NCBI RefSeq assembly: GCF_030816235.1
Contig: NZ_JAUSXT010000001.1
Location: 3,720,001-3,784,000, forward strand
Direction: 5' to 3'
From: Microbacterium sp. W4I4
GTDB lineage: Bacteria; Actinomycetota; Actinomycetes; Actinomycetales; Microbacteriaceae
DNA: 64,000 bases
In this document: in pieces, positions 10,791 to 19,984 of the stretch
Numbering within the stretch: position 1 is the first letter of the stretch
Layout: each line of letters starts with the position of its first letter
Program-made: the position numbers and the translations under genes
Notes under the pieces: generated by a model
The model's database searches: none
Told to the model about the DNA's origin: nothing
The model's input: the letters and a program-made list of their open reading frames with translations, nothing else

Positions 10791-11906
10791 ATGAGCATCG
10801 ACCAGAACGGCGACAAGAAGGTGCAGGGCGTCTCCCTGCGCGCACTGCCGAAGGTCTCGCTGCACGACCACCTCGACGGCGCCCTGCGCCCGGAGACGAT
10901 CCTCGAGCTCGCCGGCGCTGCCGGGATCGACGCTCCGGCGACGGATGCCGAGGGGTTGCGCCGCTGGTTCGCCCGGCAGTGCGGCACCGGATCGCTGCCC
11001 GAATACCTCGCCACGTTCGATCTGATCGTCGCGGTCACGCAGACCGAGGCGGCCCTCACCCGCATCGCCCGCGAATACGTCGCCGATCTGGTGGCCGATG
11101 GCGTGATCTACGGAGAGGTGCGCTGGGCTCCCGAGCAGCACACGGTCGGCGGGCTGAGCCCGGACCGGGCCATCGCCGCCGTGCAGCGCGGGCTGGAGGA
11201 GGGCGAGGACGACGCCGAGGCCGCCGGACGCAGCATCCGGGTCTCGCAGATCGTCTCCGCACTGCGGCAGTCCGACCGATCCCTGGAGATCGCCCGGCTC
11301 GCCGTCGCGAACCGCGAGCGGGGTGTGGTCGGCTTCGACATCGCCGGACCCGAGGACGGCTTCCCCGCCTCGGCGCACCGCGAGGCGTTCGATTACTTGG
11401 CATCCGAGTTCTTCCCTGTCACCGTGCACGCGGGCGAGGCGGCAGGCCCGGCCTCCATCCGTTCCGCGCTGCTCGACGGGCGCGCGCTGCGCCTGGGCCA
11501 CGGCGTGCGCATCGCGGAGGATCTGCAGATCATCGAACGGGAGGGCGACGAGGTGCAGGTGCAGTTCGGCGACCTGGCGCGCTGGGTGCGCGACCGGGAG
11601 ATCCCGCTGGAGCTCGCGCCCAGCTCGAACCTGCAGACCGGGGCCATCGCGCAGTGGGGCGAGGAGATGGCCGACCATCCGTTCGACCTGCTGCACCAGC
11701 TGGGCTTCGCCGTCACAGTGAACGCCGACAACCGCACCATGAGTGAGACGTCGCTGACCCGCGAGCTGGCGCTGCTCGTCGACGCGTTCGACTACGACCT
11801 CGAGGATCTCGAGACCTTCCAGTTCAACGCGGCATCCGCTGCCTTCCTCCCGGTGGAGGAGCGCGAGGAGCTCGTCGAGATGATCGCCGAGGGCTTCGAG
11901 CACTGA
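10791..11906 (+). CDS. add: Adenosine deaminase
   Basis: Converts adenosine and deoxyadenosine to inosine forms; Zn enzyme, 371 residues. The N-terminal metal site HDHLDG (His-x-His) follows LPKVSL. VHAGEA carries a further metal His and the catalytic Glu, and LGHGVRI gives the catalytic-site His. In NADNRTMS the Asp pair is where family catalytic and metal-binding Asp residues sit. The start is the ATG after CACGGAGACCTC. It is the last gene of the salvage operon; a hairpin follows 9 bases after the stop. Its product would feed the purine nucleoside phosphorylase at 26299-27132. Confidence 0.95.
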   Translation: MSIDQNGDKKVQGVSLRALPKVSLHDHLDGALRPETILELAGAAGIDAPATDAEGLRRWFARQCGTGSLPEYLATFDLIVAVTQTEAALTRIAREYVADLVADGVIYGEVRWAPEQHTVGGLSPDRAIAAVQRGLEEGEDDAEAAGRSIRVSQIVSALRQSDRSLEIARLAVANRERGVVGFDIAGPEDGFPASAHREAFDYLASEFFPVTVHAGEAAGPASIRSALLDGRALRLGHGVRIAEDLQIIEREGDEVQVQFGDLARWVRDREIPLELAPSSNLQTGAIAQWGEEMADHPFDLLHQLGFAVTVNADNRTMSETSLTRELALLVDAFDYDLEDLETFQFNAASAAFLPVEEREELVEMIAEGFEH

Positions 11907-11914
11907 TTCGTCGG

Positions 11915-11939
11915 CCCCCTCCAGTGCGTGGAGAGGGGG
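11915..11939 (+). terminator. Probable terminator of the nucleoside operon
   Basis: CCCCCTCCA pairs with TGGAGAGGGGG across a small loop, with a two-base bulge, 8 bases after the add stop. There is no U-run. Confidence 0.5.
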
Positions 11940-11961
11940 TGCGCCGATCGCCGACTGTGGC

Positions 11962-11967
11962 TAAAAT
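11962..11967 (+). promoter_or_regulatory. Candidate -10 box of the SARP regulator gene (leaderless)
   Basis: TAAAAT stands 7 bases before ATG 11975 in otherwise GC-rich DNA. It is the best -10 match near this gene and the reason for choosing that ATG. Confidence 0.5.
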
Positions 11968-11974
11968 CGGCCAG

Positions 11975-13699
11975 ATGGCGCGGACCGGAGGAGCGCACAG
12001 GGGCAAATTCCGCATCGAGGTGCTCGGTGCGGTGCGCGTGCGCGCCGATGGGAAGGACGTCACTCCTCCAGGCAGGTTGCAGCGCCTCCTCGTCGCGGCG
12101 CTCGCCGCGCGACCTGGCGGCCTGCCTGCGTCGGAGCTGTGCATGGCCCTCTGGCAAGACTCCTCCCAGGCCGCACGTCTGCACCTGCTGGTGCACCGCA
12201 CCCGCACCGCCATCGGATCGGTGGATCTCATCGAACGCACCGATGAGGGCTATCGGCTCGCGGTCGCGTCCGATGCCATCGACGTGCGCACACTGGAATC
12301 CGACGTGCCGGGTGCTCCGGCAAAGGTGCTCGAGCTGCTGCAGGGGGAGCCATACGCTGGGTGCGAAGGAGCGTTCTTCGAAGAGGTTCGTGCGGAGACG
12401 GAGAGCACCGTGCTCGGGGCGAGACGCTGTGCCTTGGAGCGTGCGGCAGCCGGCGGAGACGACGAGCTCGTGCTGCGCTGGGTCGGTGCGGCACGCGAGA
12501 AATCTCCCTACGACGAGCAGCTCGCCGCCGTTCACATCAGCTCGCTCGCTCGCATCGGACGTGTGGGGGAGGCACTCGCGGAGTACGAGGTTCTGCGTCG
12601 GCGCCTGGCGGATGAGCTCGGTGCGGACCCGGGCCCGTCATTGCAGGCACTGCACCTGAGGATCGTGTCCGGCATCGTCGAGAACGCGCGCCCGAACCAG
12701 CAGCCACCTGCCCAGCCTACGTTGATCGGTCGGGAGAGCGCCTTGGCGGCGTTGGACGGTCTCGGTCCCCGGAACCCGCTGGCGATAGTCAGCGGCACGG
12801 GCGGTGTGGGGAAGACGGCGCTCGCCGTGGCATGGGCGACGAAGGAGAGAGACCGATTCCGCGACGGCATCCTCCACGCGGATCTCGGCGGATACGGCAT
12901 CGGCGCCCCCGCAGAGCCGCAGGCGATCCTCGCCCGCTTCCTGCGCACCCTGGCGTCCCCGGTTCCGCACGGCGCGGACACGTCGGAGCTGGCATCGCAC
13001 TTCCGCGCCGCGACCGATCGCAGGCGGCTGCTCGTCGTGCTGGACAACGTGCGCTCGGAGGCGCAGGTGCGTCCGCTGCTGCCGGCGGGCGACGGCCCGG
13101 TGGCGATCATCACCGGTCGGGAGCAGATGCTCGGGCTCGGCGCGCAGTTCCCCGCCCTCTCCGTGCAGCTGATGCCCCTCTCACCCGACGCCGGCGCGCA
13201 GGTGGCGCGCAGCCAGTGTGCGAGCCTCGACGAGGTGGCCGCCCGACGGCTTGCCGAACGCTGCGCTGGTCTGCCGCTGGCGATAGCGGTCGCCGCCCGA
13301 GCCGTTGCCGCGGGGGTGCACCGCGAGATCGTGGATGATGCCGACCGCGCAGGGGGGATGCTGGAGATGCTGGAGACGGGAGATGCGGCGTCGGATGTCG
13401 CGACCGTGCTGTCCTGGTCTCTGGAGGACCTGGATCCCGTCGCGCGTCGGATGTTCCGACTGCTGGGACTCGTCTCCGAACCGCTGACCAGACCGGCCAT
13501 CATCGCCCTCGCCGGCGGGGATCCGGCCGCAGCGCGAACCGCGGTCCGGCGACTGGAGCGAGCGAACCTGCTCATCCGATCCACCGCCGGACGCCTGACG
13601 ATGCACGATCTGCTGCGTGAGCTGGCCGCGCGGGAATGGCTCGCAGGTGAGGTCCCCGCCATCGCCGAGGTCGTCACCACCCTCCCGGAGGGTCCATAA
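11975..13699 (+). CDS. AfsR/SARP-type regulator with BTAD and NB-ARC ATPase domains
   Basis: Predicted ATP-dependent transcription activator of 574 residues. Order: a winged-helix DNA-binding region (about 10-90), a bacterial transcription-activation domain of helical repeats (about 95-225, ending in DELGADPGPSLQALH), then an NB-ARC ATPase with Walker A GTGGVGKTAL at about 266-275, the Walker B-like stretch RRLLVVLDNV, and GLPLAI. It stops after the ATPase helical lid. Large AfsR proteins carry TPR repeats beyond this, which are missing here. No biosynthetic cluster adjoins it. The HAD/MFS pair ends 37 bp away on the other strand, convergent. The target is unknown. Confidence 0.85.
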   Translation: MARTGGAHRGKFRIEVLGAVRVRADGKDVTPPGRLQRLLVAALAARPGGLPASELCMALWQDSSQAARLHLLVHRTRTAIGSVDLIERTDEGYRLAVASDAIDVRTLESDVPGAPAKVLELLQGEPYAGCEGAFFEEVRAETESTVLGARRCALERAAAGGDDELVLRWVGAAREKSPYDEQLAAVHISSLARIGRVGEALAEYEVLRRRLADELGADPGPSLQALHLRIVSGIVENARPNQQPPAQPTLIGRESALAALDGLGPRNPLAIVSGTGGVGKTALAVAWATKERDRFRDGILHADLGGYGIGAPAEPQAILARFLRTLASPVPHGADTSELASHFRAATDRRRLLVVLDNVRSEAQVRPLLPAGDGPVAIITGREQMLGLGAQFPALSVQLMPLSPDAGAQVARSQCASLDEVAARRLAERCAGLPLAIAVAARAVAAGVHREIVDDADRAGGMLEMLETGDAASDVATVLSWSLEDLDPVARRMFRLLGLVSEPLTRPAIIALAGGDPAAARTAVRRLERANLLIRSTAGRLTMHDLLRELAAREWLAGEVPAIAEVVTTLPEGP

Positions 13700-13735
13700 G
13701 GGCCGTCGCGCCGGTCGCACCACGAGGAAGCCGGC

Positions 13736-14506
13736 CTACACCGCGATGCGCTCGCTCAGCTCCGTCGCCTCCTGCAGCGCCCGAACCACCGTGATCGGGT
13801 TCGCCGGCACTCGTCTTACATGCGAGCATGCATCCAGCTCGGGCAGCTGGTCGCCGACCACGATCGCCGCATCGGCTGTGAGCAGGAGCTCGAGGTCGTT
13901 GCGATCATTGCCCAGTGCCACCAGCCGGTGACCGGCGGTGTGCAGCCGTCGTACCCCGGCGGCCTTGTTGACGCCGCCGGCGACGATGTCCGCATCGCCG
14001 GTCGCGTGGGGGTACACCTCTGCCGCATCCCCGGCGAGCAGTGCCAGGGTCTCGGCCCAGATCGCTCCCGTCGCTACGCAGATCTTCACAACGTCCTCCA
14101 GCATCGGCGACGTCTCACCGAGAGTGATCCGCGAGTCCATGCCCATCCAAGGCAGCGCGTTCGCGTCGCTGGCGGCGAACCGGTCGCCATACTCCAGGCA
14201 GAAGCCCTCGCCGCGGTCACGAAGCCACATCACGAGCATGTGCACGAGCACGGGGTCGATCCCCTGGCGGGCGACGGTGCCGCGCTCTGTGGCGACGATG
14301 GCGCCGTTGCAGCACACCTGCCCCAGATCCCGCCCCAGTACTCCGAACCATTCGCCGACGACCCGGGGGGAGCGTGCCGTCGCGATCGTGACCGCGGTAC
14401 CTTCGCGGCGTGAGAATGCGCTGAGCGCATCCAGGATCGTCGCGTCGGGACGCTTCCCGGCGAACGAGATCGTGCCGTCGAGGTCGGTGGCGATGTGCAG
14501 GCTCAT
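13736..14506 (-). CDS. HAD-superfamily (Cof-like) hydrolase
   Basis: Predicted Mg-dependent phosphatase, 256 residues. Motif I is DLDGT (residues 8-12), with Asp8 the likely nucleophile and Asp10 the acid/base. The motif II region ATARS is near residue 43. A large cap region lies between about 80 and 190, and motif IV GNDRNDLE is near 215. These fit the Cof/sucrose-phosphatase branch, whose substrates are sugar phosphates or similar. Its ATG overlaps the MFS stop (ATGA), so the two are co-translated. The substrate cannot be read from sequence; pairing with an exporter suggests a shared metabolite, which is inference. Confidence 0.85.
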   Translation of the reverse strand: MSLHIATDLDGTISFAGKRPDATILDALSAFSRREGTAVTIATARSPRVVGEWFGVLGRDLGQVCCNGAIVATERGTVARQGIDPVLVHMLVMWLRDRGEGFCLEYGDRFAASDANALPWMGMDSRITLGETSPMLEDVVKICVATGAIWAETLALLAGDAAEVYPHATGDADIVAGGVNKAAGVRRLHTAGHRLVALGNDRNDLELLLTADAAIVVGDQLPELDACSHVRRVPANPITVVRALQEATELSERIAV

Positions 14507-15957
14507 CGCAGGACCTCCGCGCGGACGGAAGCCGGTGCGCCGGTCCGTCGCCGATCGGCCGTGACGAGCAGCACGATCGATGCCGAGGCGAGTCCGATCA
14601 GGGCGAAGCCCGCCGACCAGAGCAGGGCCGTGCCTACGGCCGCGCCGGGATCCGCGCCGACATCGGCTGCTGCCGGGACGGCCCCGATCGCGGTGAGCAC
14701 GGCGATGCCGAGCGCGCCGCCGATGTTCTGCGCCGTGGTGAGCAGACCCGCTGTGGTCGCCCGGAATTCGAGTGGTGTCGCATCCACGGCGCCCACGGAC
14801 GCGGCGGGGAAGCACAGCCCCAGCGAGAGTCCGACTCCGGCCATGGCGGGGATCATCGCGATCCACACCGGCAGGAGCTCGGTGTTCGGCGGGAGCTGTG
14901 ACACAGGCAGCGCGTGCGCGTGGGTCAGCACCGACTGCGCCCAGCCGAGCCAGCTGAGGCTCAGGGCGAACACCACCGCGCCGCTCGCGAACACCCGTGG
15001 CGCGCCCCACCGGGTGACCAGACGGGAGCCGATGCCGGCAGTCAGACTGAACGCCACCGGCTGGGCGACGATCAGCAGCGCCACGGTGAGCGCCGCCTCG
15101 CCGTTCGCGCCGGCGTGCGCGAGGCTGAGCACATACATCGAGCCGACGACGCCGGCGAAGAGTCCGCCCAGGGCGAGGCAGGCGGCGATGAAGCGCGGTT
15201 CGGTGACGACGGCGCGCGGGATGCCGCGTACACCCCGACGCAGCATCAGCCAGCAGGCGGCGACGACGAGCAGGGCCAGTTGCGCCAGCATCCGCAGCGG
15301 TTCGGAGGTGCTCATCGAGCCCAGCAGGTGGACGGCGAGCATGAGCCCGACCGTCAGCACCACGGCACCGAGCACATCGGGCCGGCGACCGTGATGCTGG
15401 GCGGCGGAGCGCAGCCCCCACGTCGCCGCGAGGACCAGCAGCACCACGGGCACCGAGATCAGAAAGCTCCACCGCCACCCGAACCAGGTGACCGCGGCAC
15501 CTGGCACGACCAGGCCGAGTGAGAATCCGATCGCGCCCATCGTGCCGTAGATCGCGACGGCCCGGTTGCGCTCGAGCCCCTGCGGAAGGCCGGCTGTGAT
15601 CAGCGCGAGTGCGGCCGGCGCGCTGAGCGCCGCACCCGCCCCCTGCACGATCCGGCCGGTGACGAGCGATTCGGCCGACCAGGCCAGCGCGCACAGCACG
15701 CAGCCGAGGCCGAAGAACACGATGCCGAGCAGGAAGATCCTGCGCCTGTCGAACGAATCGGCGAGACTGCCGGCGATGGGCAGCATCCCGGCATAGGCGA
15801 TGAGGAAGGCGCTCGCCACGAACTGCAGCGATCCCTCCCCGAGTGCCAGCTCGGCGCGCAGGGCGCCCAGCTGGACGTTGATTCCCGACGTGCTCATCCC
15901 CTCGAGGAGCAGCGCCAGACAGATGATGATCATGCGGAAGCGGCTCACAGCGGCCAT
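14503..15957 (-). CDS. MFS transporter, DHA2 (EmrB/QacA-like) drug exporter type
   Basis: Proton-driven efflux protein, 484 residues, with about 14 membrane spans as in the DHA2 group. Motif A-like GSLADSFDRRRIF follows span 2, and GRIVQGAGAALSAPAALAL is motif B/C-like. The charge in span 1 (E19, in LLLEGMS) is unusual for the family. A basic C-terminal tail (DRRRTGAP) ends the protein. The start ATG 15955-15957 has a GGGAG site. It leads a two-gene unit with the HAD phosphatase. The substrate is unknown. Confidence 0.88.
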   Translation of the reverse strand: MAAVSRFRMIIICLALLLEGMSTSGINVQLGALRAELALGEGSLQFVASAFLIAYAGMLPIAGSLADSFDRRRIFLLGIVFFGLGCVLCALAWSAESLVTGRIVQGAGAALSAPAALALITAGLPQGLERNRAVAIYGTMGAIGFSLGLVVPGAAVTWFGWRWSFLISVPVVLLVLAATWGLRSAAQHHGRRPDVLGAVVLTVGLMLAVHLLGSMSTSEPLRMLAQLALLVVAACWLMLRRGVRGIPRAVVTEPRFIAACLALGGLFAGVVGSMYVLSLAHAGANGEAALTVALLIVAQPVAFSLTAGIGSRLVTRWGAPRVFASGAVVFALSLSWLGWAQSVLTHAHALPVSQLPPNTELLPVWIAMIPAMAGVGLSLGLCFPAASVGAVDATPLEFRATTAGLLTTAQNIGGALGIAVLTAIGAVPAAADVGADPGAAVGTALLWSAGFALIGLASASIVLLVTADRRRTGAPASVRAEVLR

Positions 15958-16027
15958 CTCCGACTCCCTCCGTCGCCGGCGGATCCGGCGTCAACGAAGG
16001 AGTGTGCCTCCGGTCGCTTTCATCGGA

Positions 16028-16049
16028 CTTTCCTCTTCCGTCAGGAAAG
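16028..16049 (-). terminator. Hairpin at the end of the TSUP gene
   Basis: A 7-bp stem (CTTTCCT with AGGAAAG) and 8-base loop overlap the stop codon of the TSUP carrier. It may terminate that gene before the MFS promoter. Confidence 0.35.
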
Positions 16050-16760
16050 CAGCGCGATCACCGCGCGCACCAGCACGATGATCGCTCCGGCCCACGCGCA
16101 CAACAGCATGATCCGTCGTGCCAGAGCGAGCGGTACCCGCCGGGCGGCGAACGCTCCGAGGATCATCCCGCCCGCCGTGCACGCCGCGAGGACGGCGATG
16201 TCGGGCGCCGGGATCGTCGGCAGTCCGCGCAGGGCGACGGACACCAGCCCGTAGCCGAGAAAGACGATCTGCGCGCTCGCGGCGAAGCGCCGCTGCGGCC
16301 AGTCGTCGCCGAGCGCATAGGACGCCAGCGCGGGGCCGGACAGCCCGCTGGAGGCGTGCATGAATCCGGCAAGGGCGCCGGCACCGATCGCGCCGGGCCG
16401 ACCGCGCACGTGCCGGGCGATGCGGCCGAGCCGCTGCACGCTCAGGGCGAGGACGCCCATCGCACCGATGAGGAACAGCAGCGCGGTCTGGGGGAGTGCT
16501 GCCGCGGTGAGCGCACCCACCGGAGCGGCGACCAGTCCGGCGCCGAGCAGCCAGAGGGTGCGCGGCCAGTCGACGTCGCGCCAGGCGCCTGGAACGGCGA
16601 AGAGCGAGGCGATGACCGCCAGGAGCACGGCGACCGTGACACCCTGCACGGGTCCGTAGGCGATGACGATGGGACCGATCAGCACCAGCACGAAGGCGAG
16701 ACCTGTGACGCGCTGGACGACGGCGGCGACGACCGTGACGGCCGCGATGACGACGAGCAT
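16041..16760 (-). CDS. TSUP (TauE/SafE) family membrane carrier
   Basis: Membrane protein of 239 residues and about 8 spans, in the family that moves sulfite, sulfonates or other organic anions. Both family half-repeats are visible: an early hydrophobic glycine-rich part ending in TGLAFVLVLIGP, and the second motif with GFMHASSGLSGPALASYAL at about 132-150. The second matches the G-x-x-G-x-x-G-P core of the family. It stands between the mtl operon terminator and the MFS gene, on the same strand as both, and is probably its own unit. The transported anion is unknown. Confidence 0.85.
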   Translation of the reverse strand: MLVVIAAVTVVAAVVQRVTGLAFVLVLIGPIVIAYGPVQGVTVAVLLAVIASLFAVPGAWRDVDWPRTLWLLGAGLVAAPVGALTAAALPQTALLFLIGAMGVLALSVQRLGRIARHVRGRPGAIGAGALAGFMHASSGLSGPALASYALGDDWPQRRFAASAQIVFLGYGLVSVALRGLPTIPAPDIAVLAACTAGGMILGAFAARRVPLALARRIMLLCAWAGAIIVLVRAVIALLS

Positions 16761-16767
16761 GGGACTC

Positions 16768-16800
16768 CTGGGGGCGGTTCGGCGACCTAGCCGCCCCCAG
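16768..16800 (-). terminator. Terminator of the mannitol PTS operon
   Basis: A perfect 10-bp stem, CTGGGGGCGG with CCGCCCCCAG, around a 13-base loop lies just after the mtlD stop and before the TSUP gene. Confidence 0.65.
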
Positions 16801-16805
16801 AGAGC

Positions 16806-17966
16806 CTAGAGGGAACCGGTGATGTCTGCCGCGCGGGCGACGAATGCGTCTCGCACGGCGGGGAACAGCGGATGCTGCGCCTCGAGCCCCGTGACCTCGG
16901 CGGCCAGTGCTGCGGCATCCTCGGTGCGCAGCCGACGCTGCAGCTCCACGGACTGCTCGTCCTCGGGATCATCGAAGGCGAGCGCGGCGCCGACTGCGAC
17001 GAGCAGCCCGGCCGTGCTCAGACCGCGCTCGGCTGCCTCCGCGGCGGGGCCGATGAAGCGCTCGTGGCGGGACAGCTTGCGCAGCGGCTGGCGTCCCACC
17101 CGCCACACCGTGTCCGGCAGGGCCGGGTTGGCGAAGCGGCGCAGGATCGTCGCGCGGTACTCGGCGAGCTCCTGCGGGTCCAGGCCGTGCTTGACGGCCA
17201 GCAGCGCGGAGGTCTCCTCGAGTGCGGCGGCCACCCGAGCGGCGATCGCCTGGTCGGCCAGGGCGTCGGAGATGCGCTCGATGCCCGCCCGAGCGCCCAG
17301 GTACGCCGTCGTGGCGTGTCCGGTGTTCACCGTGAACAGCTTGCGCTCGATGTAGGGCGCGAGGTCGTCCACGAAGTGCGCGCCGGGGATGCTCGGCGGG
17401 TTCTCACCGAACGGGCCGCGCTCGATCGCCCACTCGAAGAACGGCTCGACGGTGACGTCGATGCCGCCGCCGTCGGGCTGACCGGGCACGATGCGGTCCA
17501 CCGCGGTGTTGGCGAACACCGCCCGGCCGGCGAGGGCCCCCCAGTCCTCGCCGGCTCGTGCGATGATCTCCTGCTTCAGCAGGTCGGTGGCGCCGATCGC
17601 GTTCTCGCACGCCATGACCTGCAGCGGCGCGGCCGCCGGGTCGCGGCGACGCAGCGCGTCGACGATGGGTGCGGCGACGAAGCGCAGCACCGTGGGGCCG
17701 ACGGCGGTGGTCACCACATCGGCATGCGCGATCTCGGCGATGAGGCCCTCGGGGTCCTCGGCGCTGTTGATCGCCCGGAAGCCGGTGACCTGCGTGTCGG
17801 TGCCGCCCTCTCCCACTTCGTGCACCGTGTAGCTGTCGGCCGCGTTGATCGCGTCGACCAGCCCGGCCGCGACGTCGGAGAACACCAGCTCGTAGCCGCC
17901 CTGATGCAGCAGGAGCCCGACGAAGCCGCGGCCGATGTTGCCGGCGCCGAAGTGGACGGCCTTCAT
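16806..17966 (-). CDS. mtlD: Mannitol-1-phosphate 5-dehydrogenase
   Basis: Oxidises mannitol-1-phosphate, the product of the mannitol PTS, to fructose-6-phosphate with NAD. The protein has 386 residues, the normal size of the bacterial enzyme. The Rossmann signature [13 protein letters not shown] is at about residues 5-17. A conserved middle block reads [13 protein letters not shown]. The C-terminal domain starts around 190 and includes the region [10 protein letters not shown]. The ATG overlaps the stop of the EIIA gene. It is the last gene in the operon, and its function agrees with the preceding EIICB and EIIA. Confidence 0.95.
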   Translation of the reverse strand: MKAVHFGAGNIGRGFVGLLLHQGGYELVFSDVAAGLVDAINAADSYTVHEVGEGGTDTQVTGFRAINSAEDPEGLIAEIAHADVVTTAVGPTVLRFVAAPIVDALRRRDPAAAPLQVMACENAIGATDLLKQEIIARAGEDWGALAGRAVFANTAVDRIVPGQPDGGGIDVTVEPFFEWAIERGPFGENPPSIPGAHFVDDLAPYIERKLFTVNTGHATTAYLGARAGIERISDALADQAIAARVAAALEETSALLAVKHGLDPQELAEYRATILRRFANPALPDTVWRVGRQPLRKLSRHERFIGPAAEAAERGLSTAGLLVAVGAALAFDDPEDEQSVELQRRLRTEDAAALAAEVTGLEAQHPLFPAVRDAFVARAADITGSL

Positions 17967-18397
17967 GCCTCGTTCACCGCCGACAGGAGCTCGAAGAGCT
18001 CTTCGGGGGTGGCCGCGGCGTTGAGCTTGGCCACATCGTCGTCATCCGAGAAGAGGATGGCGATCTGCGAGAGGATCTCGAGATGCTCGCCGTCCTTCCC
18101 GGCGATGCCGATCACGAACGTCGCCTGATCGCCGTCCCAGTCCACGCCGCCGTCGTAGCGCACGACGCTGAGCGCCGAGCCGAGCACGGCGTCCTTGGCG
18201 TCGTTGGTACCGTGCGGGATCGCCAGACCGTTGCCCATGTACGTGGACACCGACGCCTCGCGGTCGTGCATCGCCTGCAGATAGCCGGTCGTGACGGCGC
18301 CGGCGGCGACGAGGGCGTCGGCGGCCTCCTTCAGAGCCTCATCGCGGGTGGCGCCTGCGGGGTGGATGCGGACGCGGTCTAGTGTGAGAACGCTCAT
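17963..18397 (-). CDS. mtlF: Mannitol PTS EIIA component
   Basis: Carries phosphate from HPr to the EIIB domain of the mannitol permease. It has 144 residues, one PTS_EIIA type 2 domain. The phosphorylated His is His62 in AIPHGTND. The rest of the fold follows in the expected order, with [14 protein letters not shown] and a C-terminal [20 protein letters not shown] helix pair. It is separate from EIICB, as in Gram-positive bacteria, instead of being fused as in E. coli MtlA. It has ATGA overlaps at both ends, with EIICB upstream and mtlD downstream. Confidence 0.95.
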   Translation of the reverse strand: MSVLTLDRVRIHPAGATRDEALKEAADALVAAGAVTTGYLQAMHDREASVSTYMGNGLAIPHGTNDAKDAVLGSALSVVRYDGGVDWDGDQATFVIGIAGKDGEHLEILSQIAILFSDDDDVAKLNAAATPEELFELLSAVNEA

Positions 18398-19938
18398 TTC
18401 TCCTCCTCCTGGTTTCGGACCATCTCCACGACCTCGTCGTACTTCGGCGAGTTCATGAAGTTGTCGACGGACACGTGCACCGAGTCGGGCGACTGGGACT
18501 TCGCACGGTCGGTCAGCTGCTGCTGGGTGATGACCAGATCGGCCGTGCCGTCGAGGTTCGCGATCGCCGCGTTGGTGACCGTGACGCCCTCGATGCCCGC
18601 CTTCTTGATCTTGTTGCGCAGCACGCTGGCGCCCATAGCCGACGAACCCATGCCGGCATCGCACGCGAACACGATGTTCTGGATGTGACGGGTCGCCACT
18701 GCGGTCGGGGCCGATGCGGAGGTGGCCAGGTTCGACAGCGTGCTGGAGGACTTGCCCTTGTTGCTCTCGGTCTGTGCGATGGCGGCCGCGAATGCCGCGT
18801 CGCCGCCGCCCTCGGCTGCCAGATCGCGCTTGCGGCTGGCGAGCAGGAACGGCATGCAGACCACGAAGGTCACAGCCGCGGCCAGCACGACCGAGAGGAT
18901 CACGCCGAGGTGGCTTCCGGGCGCGGTCTGGAACAGCACGGCGAAGATCGACCCGGGAGCGGCAGGGGCGACCAGACCGGACTGGAAGATCACGTTGGTC
19001 AGCACACCCGTGGCGCCACCGGCGATGAGGCCGACGATGAGCACGGGCTTGGCGAGCACGTAGGGGAAGTACACCTCGTGGATGCCGCCGAGGAACTGGA
19101 TCACTGCGGCGCCGGGAGCGGTGGCTCGAGCGGCGCCCACACCGAACACGGTGATCGCCATCAGCAGGCCGAGGCCAGGACCCGGGTTCGCCTCGATGAG
19201 GAACAGCAGGCTCTTGCCGGTCTGCGAGGACTGCTCGGTGCCGAGCGGGGTGAACACACCGTGGTTGATGGCGTTGTTCAGGAACAGCACCTTCGCCGGC
19301 TCGACGATGATGCTCGCCAGCGGCAGCAGTTGCGTGTCGACCAGCCAGCCGACCGCGCCGCCGAGGATCTCTGTGACCCACTTCATCACCGGGGCGAGCC
19401 AGAAGAAGGCCGCGAGCGACGCGAAGAACGCCACGAATCCGGCGGAGAAGTTGTCGACGAGCATCTCGAAGCCGGGCTTGATCTTGCCCTGCCACGGCTT
19501 CTCGACCCACTTCAGGATGAGGGCCGTGAGCGGGCCGGCGATCATGGCGCCCAGGAACATGACCGTTCCCTCTGCTCCGATGATCACGCCGAATGCGGCG
19601 ACGGCGCCGACGACGCCGCCGCGGTGCCCGTGCACCATGCGACCACCGGTGAAGGCGATCAGCAGGGGCAGCAGGTAGTTGATGATCGGGCCGACCAGAC
19701 CGGTGAAGGTGGTGTCGCCGATCGTGCCGCCGCCGAGGATGGCGGAGTCGGCCCAGCGCCAGGACTCGATCGGGCCGTCGTTGCCGACCCAGCCCTTGTC
19801 GATGAAGAGGGCGGTGATGATGCCCCAGGCGATGAAGGCGGCGATGTTCGGCATGATCATGCCGGACAGGAAGGTGCCGAATCTCTGCACTCGGACGCGG
19901 GCTCCGCCCTGCGTCGTCGCGGGTGACGTCGTCGTCAT
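18394..19938 (-). CDS. mtlA: Mannitol PTS permease EIICB
   Basis: Imports mannitol and phosphorylates it during transport. The 514-residue protein has an EIIC membrane domain (about 20-350, roughly 8-10 spans) and a C-terminal EIIB domain (about 415-514). The EIIC active motif is GGIHEVYFPYVL. EIIB has the phospho-cysteine loop FACDAGMGSSAMGAS. A Ser/Ala linker (SNKGKSSSTLSN region) joins the two. ATG 19938 fits the conserved FGTFLSGMIMPNIAAF start of EIIC better than the longer frame. It lies 46 bp after ptsI and overlaps mtlF. Confidence 0.96.
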   Translation of the reverse strand: MTTTSPATTQGGARVRVQRFGTFLSGMIMPNIAAFIAWGIITALFIDKGWVGNDGPIESWRWADSAILGGGTIGDTTFTGLVGPIINYLLPLLIAFTGGRMVHGHRGGVVGAVAAFGVIIGAEGTVMFLGAMIAGPLTALILKWVEKPWQGKIKPGFEMLVDNFSAGFVAFFASLAAFFWLAPVMKWVTEILGGAVGWLVDTQLLPLASIIVEPAKVLFLNNAINHGVFTPLGTEQSSQTGKSLLFLIEANPGPGLGLLMAITVFGVGAARATAPGAAVIQFLGGIHEVYFPYVLAKPVLIVGLIAGGATGVLTNVIFQSGLVAPAAPGSIFAVLFQTAPGSHLGVILSVVLAAAVTFVVCMPFLLASRKRDLAAEGGGDAAFAAAIAQTESNKGKSSSTLSNLATSASAPTAVATRHIQNIVFACDAGMGSSAMGASVLRNKIKKAGIEGVTVTNAAIANLDGTADLVITQQQLTDRAKSQSPDSVHVSVDNFMNSPKYDEVVEMVRNQEEEK

Positions 19939-19984
19939 GATGTCATCTCTTTCTTGTCTCAGGTGGGTAGTGGATGCGGGAGGG

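Noticed and set aside
9851..11746. 631-residue plus-strand frame across deoA and add
   Set aside because: Arg/Pro-rich shadow frame; both real genes are in other frames with full motifs.
13678..13695. ACCCTC-CCG-GAGGGT hairpin as a terminator
   Set aside because: It lies within the last codons of the SARP gene and is short, so it is probably a coding coincidence.
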